Assembly: GCA_964030475.1 (NCBI GenBank)
Contig: CAXIPT010000001.1
Coordinates: 16,263,723 to 16,327,722, forward strand
Reading direction: 5' to 3'
Length of the DNA stretch: 64,000 nt
DNA from: Tethya wilhelma
Lineage: Eukaryota > Porifera > Demospongiae > Tethyida > Tethyidae
Shown: piece by piece, positions 56,609-64,000 of the stretch
Numbering within the stretch: the stretch's first letter is position 1
How the letters are laid out: each line of letters opens with the position of its first letter
Notes under the pieces: generated by a model
What the model saw: the letters and a program-made list of their open reading frames with translations, nothing else
Told to the model about the DNA's origin: nothing
The model's database searches: none
Program-made: the position numbers and the translations under genes

Positions 56609-58065
56609 TTTTCAAATGAATTTTCACAAGTACATTTCAAACAGTACTTCATGCACAATGGCTGCTTGGTGTTAAAGTTGGGGGTATCCTCTCCACTTGA
56701 GCAAAACCACTAGCTGACACCAAATCCAACCAATGTGTAGTCCACGTGAACCACATACCCAATAATTATGCCAGACCTATAATTATATAGGGCACCCAGA
56801 GTGGGGTAAGTATAATGGGTACCCATTGGCATCCTAATCAGGAGCAGGTGGTGATCGTGGGTACATAACATTACCCATGGAGTCTGAAATAGCAGGAGCT
56901 GAAAGCATTCTTCCATGTTGTCAACAAAGGACCACCCACCAACTTTATATTACGAACATTTGCAGAGAACTAAGTATTTTCAGCATACTATGCAATTTCT
57001 ATGGCAACACTATGGAATGTGGAGCAGCTGCATTACTGCCATGTACAGTGTACATTGTAACCATGTAACTGTAGTGTGTAGTCAAACCTTACTTGACAAA
57101 ATAAGTGCCGTAACGACTTGATCTTACCACTTCCCAGCCTGCCGGTAGACCTGTGTGTGAAAGAGAGAATGTCAATCATGGTGTGAGGGAACATGGCCTA
57201 GCTGCTTCAATCCACTTTTGTGTGGCCATTTTTGGGAACAGGGAAGGGGATTGGCTACAAGCATCAGATACACTATCTACATAACGTCATGTATCATAAA
57301 CACACACTTTACCTTGTATACGCAAAAACCACACACACACATACACAAAATGACAATACAGTTCACTTTCACATTGGTCACATTATACTAACCAAAGGAA
57401 AAAAAGTCAAGCTACTAAATTTTCACCTTTTTGAGCCAGAGCATACTTTTGTTCGAACACAAATGACCAGAATGTACTGACTAATACAAATAGCCCATTA
57501 GTCTCATACACTCGAATGGCATTAATTAAAGCTGAACATGCACCGGCAATTTCTAGCATGCCAACTCATCCCACCGTGGCTGCCATTGATCCTAATTACA
57601 TGTCATGCTAAGCAAGGAGCTCATAATTAGGCCTATGATCTTGATGCAAATGCCGAGCTGCATATGTTTGTGTATGTCACTTACAACCAACACAGATGCA
57701 TGTACACCTTTATTGAAATAATATTACATAGGGGTATCACCATACACTGCGTGTGCATGTACAAAGTTAACGGGGACATTTTTTGAGTAAGCATATACCA
57801 CCAATAATCATTGATGGAATTTCTAGAACAAATGTCTTTACAGCCAAAGCCATTAATCAATTGATACATGGAGCGATTTTCTCGATAAGACACAATCAAT
57901 GCTTTTCCTGAAATCTATAGTCTAACAATGGGATCCCAATTCATGCACAGAATGTGTGAGTGAGTATATATATATTTTTAAGACTGTACAATGGTCTTAC
58001 CTGAAGAGTCGTCAGGATCGTCTGGAAGTTTCCAGGAAGTAGATTGTGTGCCGTGGCTGTGTGTG

Positions 58066-58115
<50 letters not shown>

Positions 58116-61100
58116 CGATTGAGTGTCAGTATGTGTCAGCAACCATCAAATACATGTATACACATGTATGTGCACGCGTCATTGTGCAGGCATGTGTATG
58201 CAAACATTAACACCTACATAACATACACACACACATACACACACATACACACACATGATGTATACAGAGACAGTATACATGCCAGTTACATAAGATTTAA
58301 AGAGAAAGAGACAGACATGTCTGTGTACACACAAACCACTCACTCAAGATAGTATGTCAATCCTTGTGGTGTGTGTGCTACGTCCCAGTTGTGAGGCAAG
58401 GAGTGGTTGCTCTCCTGTGACAGAAATGATCCTGAGGGTGGTGGTTATGAGAGAGAGCGAATGTTAATTTGTGACAACAACGTGAAAATTAAAAACACAT
58501 CCCCAAATAGAAAAACACACATTATACATAATACAGTGGGTAGAGAGTGGTGTAGCTCATGATTATTTATACAAACAGCCCACAACTCTGGGACAAAATA
58601 TTTATGCTTGGGGGCAGAATTTTCCAACAGAGTTTTTGATGTTACAAAAGTCAAAGATAAACTGTTCAAGTCAAACAGCAACACACTCTCTGGCAGCATA
58701 ACCAATGTTTGTATAATTATAACATGTATACTGTTAGCAACAGACAGAGCAAGTTAACTACCGAAAAATATGCATTCTACAACAAATAAAAGTCTGTCGT
58801 TCCACGAGTTTAATGCATAGCTGTGATGAATGCATAAGTGCATGTATATGTACCACTATTGTGCACCCATTGACCATCCACCATTGTGGTATAGCAAACT
58901 TATTGTGAGAGGCATGGGAGCTGGAATGCACTGGTGGAGGCCAGTAGTTTAAAAAAATTGGCAACTTGTAGTGAAAGTACAATTCTATGTACACACAGTC
59001 ATACTTGTACGTGTGTATCTGCTTTTTGTGTTCAGACTACAAGCATACAGTATCAACACCGGTAATAGCACAGCTTGTCACAATGTGAACATGGGCTATG
59101 TGGTGTCAGCTATTTGTCTAGAGTATAAGCATGTTAGCATGAAAGATCACCCCCTCCCCTCCCCAGGATGATAGCCATAGGACTGTGTAAATGGGGGTGT
59201 GTTTATAACCAAAGTCTGCCCATCTTGCAGTTAAAGGCTCACAGAAAAACTCTATAAGTGGATTCACACGAATTCCACACACAATCTGTTGCAAGAATCT
59301 AAGCTGAGTGTCCAACAAGAATGCAAAGAATGACGTCAAAAAGTGGGGAGTAGAACATCATGTAACAGAGCTGCACATTATGCACTAAAGCATGTTAGTA
59401 GACTAGAGAGTGTGCAAAAGTGACCATCCCTATCCACCCACAAATATAACCCTGGCTCACAGTACAGTGGAAATATTATTGTAGAGTATCGGTTTTATGT
59501 TAGCACACACATTCCTTGTGAGAAGAGGTGGGCTACCAGCCATGGTGTGGCGTACACTAATACACATTCTTATGCCGTGAAAACATCACAGCTATCTTAA
59601 TTGAAATAGCTGATTAATGAACTCATTACGCACCCCCTAACTGCAGAATGGTCCACAACGTTGGAGGTATGTATATGGTGATAATGTGTCCATATCAGTG
59701 TACATTAGCAGTATTGTGACACTCTGTTAGGCACCTAATAGCACTTTAGAGAGAGAGGATAAAGTCAGTGGAAACAATCAATGTGTGACGAGTGGGAGCT
59801 GGGAAGAAGGAATGAGCTCAGCTTCAAGTATGCTCCATTATACCTTTCTCTCTCTCTTAGAATTAAGTGATGGCACACTATATGGACACGGATGTACACA
59901 ACACTGTACAGTGTACACCTGCACACAAACTGGATATCATACACCCTAGATCTTTTTTTGTAGGAGACTTTTTTCCCCACACAGTTCTATTCTTAGGGTG
60001 CATTGTCAGGCTTTCCTATTGTGCAATGACACTGAAACAAATTGGTTAACAACAGCTTCTTGGTATGTAACAAGTTGTACACAAATAGCTTGTACTAAGC
60101 TGAAGTCATGTAAATGTTTGCAAGTGAGAAAAGAAAACCGTGGACTTGGTGCTATGTGGGTTACAATACAAAGCAGAGGAAAGGTTTTTTGTAAACAGCA
60201 ATGATTGAGAAGGTGACATACTGACTCCGTACATTCGTTGAGTGCATGTCAGATTATCCACTCAACAAGTGGACTAGACTTCGCTACCTCAAATAATACA
60301 ACCACATAACCCACCACAGAGCTTAAAATCAAATCAATTGACTGACACCACATTCCATACTCTCATCACAATTGGACACAAAAATGCAATCACTGGGACA
60401 GTGACTCACCATGGGGTGTTGTGGGCCTTAACTCAGCATCTGGTGTCGAAGTTCCTCCATTTTGAACAGATGTGAACGACTGAGCTATTGGAGTGGAAGG
60501 AAGAGAGCGGTTGTGTTTTGTCGTAGAAGAACTCTCAACTCCGGAATCGTTCGACACCCTTCTTGGGTCAATGCTTGTTTCAGACATACGACGAGTATCA
60601 ATTTGTAGGTTAAACTCGTTAGAGTTCTTACGAGTAGGGGACGCACTCATCAATTCCTTGGCCACTTGTCTGTACTCTGGGTGGCTTGGATTGATGGGTG
60701 TATTTACATAAGTAAATGAGGAGGAGTCCTCCCACAACGATTCTGTGTCATCAGACGTACCCTGTCGGTGATAGTGCCTGACTGGCTTATTACGATGGGG
60801 ACCCCCCCGTTCGTCAACTTCGGAGGTGAGTGGGATTGCAGCAATGGAGAAATGTCTCGAGTCGGTAACACCAGTCTTTGTCTGGATGCCATACGCTTTG
60901 AGCGATGCACTCGAATTCGATCGTGGCATATCAACACGAGGCATGTATGGCATTGAGTAGGGTCTTAGACCGGAGTCGGTTGAGCCACTCGGTGCGTGGT
61001 TCGGATACATTGCCATGTAATCGTTGGAGTCGTACGAAGCTTGTCTTGTCCCGTGGACAACTTCCGTTCCCGTGCTGATTCTACTTCTACTCGAATCTCG

Positions 61101-61922
61101 AAGGGAATTACACCGAGAGAAGTCCGAATGAGTGGCTGACGTGTTGGAACAATCTGATGATCCACCAATCGACCTTGGCCTCGTGATGTTCAATTGTCTA
61201 TACGTTCCTACTGTTTGGTGACCATCGGCCCACGATGCACCACCACCACCGTGATCCAACTCAGAATGGGAGCCGAAAAATTTCTTGAACTTCTTAAACG
61301 AGAGGGTCTTTTTAGCCGGCTGAACACGGACACTTTTAGATCTTGGTTTCTGTGGAGAGAGTGGCGGTGAAAATTTGGCCTTGGTCTCTGTGGTAGCATG
61401 CAACGAGGGAACGGAGAGGGAGCGAGTGGATTTGCTTCCCCCCGGCCCAGATTGGAGCTGATTTTGGTGCTCAGATCTCTTGACGGCAGTAGGATGACGG
61501 ACAACGTTTGATCTGCTGTTGATGAAATCTGAAATTTATATGAACAAACACAAATGATGTCGTATAAACAGAATGTGATTAATTGGACTGACACATCATC
61601 AATACACAGTATTCTTAGACATCTTGTGTTTGAGAACAGATTCAAACCAGAGGAAAGCTTTAGTTTACAAACCAATTTTACTTACTTCGAGGCAATGTAA
61701 ACAACATACCCAAGTAGTGGACGCCTCTTCTACCCTAATTAGACCCCCAAGCAAGGTTCAGCACAAAATTTATAGTTCTGAGCTTCTTATGGTGTTCATT
61801 CAGTTAGACGTACCTGCTACGTGGGGAGAGAGAGGCTCCTTCTTTCGATACTTGCCACCACTCTTGATCGTGTCTTCTCCGCGATCATTCTTGCCGCCAC
61901 TTGGTTTCTTGAGCAGCGGCAT
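53486..61922 (-). CDS. SAV1: Salvador (SAV1/WW45) Hippo-pathway scaffold
   Basis: A scaffold binding Hippo/MST kinases through its SARAH domain and promoting Warts/LATS activation. Eight exons (61814-61922, 60410-61528, 58344-58431, 58001-58056, 57093-57150, 55855-56150, 55290-55357, 53486-54271) sum exactly to 859 residues, against 383 in human. The N-terminus MPLLKKPSGG...GKYRKKEPLSP resembles SAV1. WW1 (about residues 420-451) is LPHNWDVAHTPQGLTYYLDH..STSW, split by an intron. WW2 (about 458-488) is LPAGWEVVRSSRYGTYFVNHNNKTAIYQHP, also split and lacking the second Trp, as in human SAV1. Then EIPPWLKEY and a SARAH helix (about 603-660: LDDLTAWDTMIKRLLKKGSEHIV). After SARAH is an unusual tail of about 200 residues rich in His and Gln. 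The 370-residue N-terminal expansion is Ser-rich. Confidence 0.95.
54272..55289. other. Salvador intron 7
   Basis: A 1-kb intron with no coding signal. It includes a (GT)n tract at about 55076-55113. Confidence 0.6.
56161..56223. repeat. (GA)n microsatellite in a Salvador intron
   Basis: About 30 uninterrupted GA units right beside the splice acceptor of the second half of WW2 (exon start 56150). Read on the minus strand it supplies a long pyrimidine (TC)n tract ahead of the acceptor. Confidence 0.95.
56288..56362 (+). repeat. tRNA-like sequence, probable tRNA-derived SINE or tRNA pseudogene
   Basis: Contains a perfect RNA polymerase III B-box, GGTTCAAATCC at 56340-56350, inside a T-arm-like CTGGGTTCAAATCCCAG stem. 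A D-arm-like GCACAATGGTAAGAGCA (box A region) lies about 30 bp upstream at the right distance. The anticodon stem does not pair properly and acceptor arms do not match, so this is not a working tRNA. Confidence 0.45.
56371..56780. repeat. Duplicated 175-bp flank around an N and a (GA)n tract
   Basis: 56371-56545 and 56606-56780 are the same 175-bp sequence with one visible difference (GGTACCC versus GGTATCC). Between them lie the ambiguous base at 56547 and a (GA)n run. This looks like a scaffold join in which the same flank was placed on both sides of the microsatellite. Confidence 0.85.
58058..58112. repeat. (GT)n microsatellite next to the WW1 exon
   Basis: A GT tract directly upstream, in gene sense, of the acceptor for the second half of Salvador WW1. 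A related CACACATACACACA stretch follows at about 58216-58258. Confidence 0.9.
58432..60409. other. Salvador intron 2
   Basis: A 2-kb intron, long for this window. I see only AT-rich, mildly repetitive sequence and short unrelated ORFs on both strands. No exon, RNA gene or transposon is supported. Confidence 0.5.
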
Positions 61923-62232
61923 AATCTAACATCAACTAAACAAATACTTTGATGAGCTAGTAGCTAGCTACCAAACCAAGACCACTCTTGGCAGATCTCT
62001 TTGGTTCACGATCTTGGTTTCTTCTTTAGACTTCTCATACGCTTTGACTGTACAGCCACCCTTTTTTCTCTTGCTAAAACTAAATGCTTAGCGTGGTTGG
62101 TAAAATGCATGGAATGTGTATTCCCACCAGATGAAGTATGCTAGGAATGTGATCACTTTTACACTTAGGTGGTTTCGTGACCTTTGACCTTGGCATTGTC
62201 GTCATAGCAACAGTTCTGAGGCAAAAACAAAG
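61923..62232. promoter_or_regulatory. Divergent region between Salvador and the radial-spoke gene
   Basis: 310 bp between opposite start codons. It contains GTCATAGCAACAG (about 62201-62213). GTNRCC/GTNGCC-(N0-3)-RGYAAC X-box pairs control ciliary genes, and GTCATAGCAAC partly fits that pattern. This is a resemblance only. Confidence 0.4.
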
Positions 62233-64000
62233 ATGGCTAAGTTTGAGGCTCAGGTTCATGCCGCCAAGGCATTTCTGCTGCAAAGCAGCACAGTTTCAAA
62301 CAATAACTTGTAAGTTCAAAGAGAGTGTACTCTATTTTATTTGAGGATGCATTCTCTACAGATATGACCATTTGAGTGATTGCTTATCGAAAGTTCTGGA
62401 AGAAAGAATATCGAATTCTGCAGGTGAGTCCCCTCACTCCTACCTGTAACCATCACACACATATACACTATACCAATAACATAGATATCTTTGAGAATAT
62501 TTCGGATGCTGTAAAGAAGGAGAAGTATCAACCGAAGCCAGACACACTTCAGGTATGTATGGTAGGGAGTCCACACCTATAGTACGTATGCAAACATTGA
62601 ATATATATCATCCTAGATCAAGCTCACACAAATTCAATGACATACATTTGGCATTCCTGTGCTCTCAAAATCCAATAACTAAAGGGATTTTTTTGTTCTT
62701 TCTAGGACCAACAGGGGCCATCTGAAAGAGTAGACTTGGCTAAAAAACAACACCCTCTTTTTGAAGTAAATGATACACTGACCTTGTGATAAAAGTCAAG
62801 AATGTATACATTACACACTGTGTTTGGTTTCTTGACGCTTAGAAATCTTCTCCTGATGAAAATGATGCAGATGAAGAGGTCTCAATCCCATTTCCAGATC
62901 TCCTTGACGTTGCAAAATGTTTTGAATCAGGAGGGGTACGTGATTGTAAAATAGATCACACACTACTTAAAATTATGATAGTTTTTTAACGTCATTCTTC
63001 TTTCCTTTTCTTTATTTCTTTTATTTATCTTTGTAATGTGTTACAGATTGGATTAGGCAGAGAGGAGATGTTTCAAATCAATTTAGCTCTGAAGCAACTC
63101 ACACAGACTCAACCGCTCATGTCTGCAAGATTCTGGGGTAAAGTGTTCGGCACTCAAGCCGATTACATCATAGCCGAAGCGGAGTTCCAGGAAGGGGAGG
63201 GGGAAGAGGATGAGCTGGAGGGAGATGGTGAGAATGGTGAGGATGGTGGAGGGGCAGAGGATGGCGATGAAGAGGGATCAGAGGCCGACAAGGATGAACT
63301 GCCAAAAAGTCAGTGGAAGCCACCACCTACTGTACCTAAGGAAGACCCTAAAACTGGTGTCAATAAGAAGACCTATTTCGTCTGCAATTATCGTAAGTTT
63401 TTAACACTTATTCACATCATTCAATCGTGAAAATGGATTTGGTGATTACTTGTTGTTGTTGCTGTCAATATTGTTGTTGTTCCAGCTGGTGATCCGTGGG
63501 TGAAGCTCCCTCTAGTGACACCAGCACAGATAGTCTGTGCTCGACAGATCAAGAAGATGTTTACTGGCAAGTTGGATGCACCTGTGATCACCTACCCACC
63601 ATTTCCTGGCACTGAATCCAACTACTTGAGAGCCCAGATAGCTCGGATTACAGCGACCACCCAGATCAGTCCTAATGGCTACTACCAACCTCCTGAGGAT
63701 GAGGAGGAGGAGGAAGAGGAAGGAGGTGAGAGGGGAGCATGGCTGGTGGGGACCAAGGGAAATGGTTGGGTACTTCCTGGTTGCTGCCTTTCACCACTTA
63801 CTTTAGATTTAGTGTAGTTATGAAATCAATCGTGTTTTGTATATGAATCCCATATTTGTGTAAACCACAGGCCAAGGAATCATCGAACCAAATCCTGAAT
63901 TTGAGATCAGCAAGATATCCGACTATGCGGATATCTCCAACTGGTGTCATCACATCTCCTACATCCTCCCCCAGGGGAGAACAGTGTGGTGGAACCCCAT
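62233..64000 (+). CDS. RSPH4A: Radial spoke head protein RSPH4A/RSPH6A family, 5' part
   Basis: A component of the axonemal radial-spoke head in motile 9+2 cilia and flagella. Exons are 62233-62309, 62362-62423, 62485-62552, 62706-62765, 62843-62935, 63047-63392, 63486-63725 and 63871 onward, running off the window. Recognisable segments: [73 protein letters not shown], an acidic Glu/Asp/Gly stretch, [74 protein letters not shown], and [21 protein letters not shown] at the edge. About 350 residues are visible. The RSPH4A/6A split is vertebrate, so the symbol stands for the shared ancestor. Confidence 0.95.

Overview
This is a gene-dense stretch of an animal nuclear genome. Nearly every gene is broken by short GT-AG introns (mostly about 50-350 bp), intergenic gaps are small, and (GT)n and (GA)n microsatellites are common. 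The gene content (Salvador, CABLES, spastizin/ZFYVE26, YIPF4, MED6, EXO1, a radial-spoke head protein) is metazoan. Compact spacing, short introns and a large tandem array of SLC46-type transporters suggest an early-branching animal, most likely a demosponge. That placement is inference, not proof. Three single-N positions (3208, 9301, 56547) sit in microsatellites and mark assembly joins.

Layout. About 1-1150 holds no gene I can support but contains a palindromic AT-rich repeat array. From 1227 to 15710 (minus) lies a spastizin/ZFYVE26 orthologue whose last exon or exons I could not find. From 15874 to 38460 lies a cluster of eight SLC46 (proton-coupled folate transporter-like) genes: two on minus, then six on plus. 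A segmentally duplicated pair, DHDH-type dehydrogenase plus sulfotransferase-like gene, is embedded between the fifth and sixth copies; one DHDH copy is a pseudogene. From 38668 to 42454 there are two intact phosphoribosyltransferase-like genes, a dead third copy, and a convergent SLOG/DprA-like Rossmann gene. This pairing is the best candidate for an undescribed nucleotide-handling locus.

From 42483 onward come conserved single-copy genes in divergent and convergent pairs: MED6 (+), YIPF4 (-), EXO1 (+), a small three-TM protein (-), CABLES (+), Salvador/SAV1 (-, with a 1.07-kb tandem duplication of its terminal exon), and the 5' part of an RSPH4A/6A radial-spoke gene (+, running off the end). 

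Functional themes are endolysosomal trafficking and transport (spastizin; SLC46 proteins that all carry an acidic dileucine tail motif), Golgi (YIPF4), transcription (MED6), DNA repair (EXO1), growth control (Salvador, CABLES) and motile cilia (RSPH). Several pairs share very short divergent promoter regions. Exon models for SLC46 A-H, SLOG, MED6, YIPF4, EXO1, the three-TM gene, CABLES and Salvador were read from splice signals by hand, and each sums to a whole number of codons.
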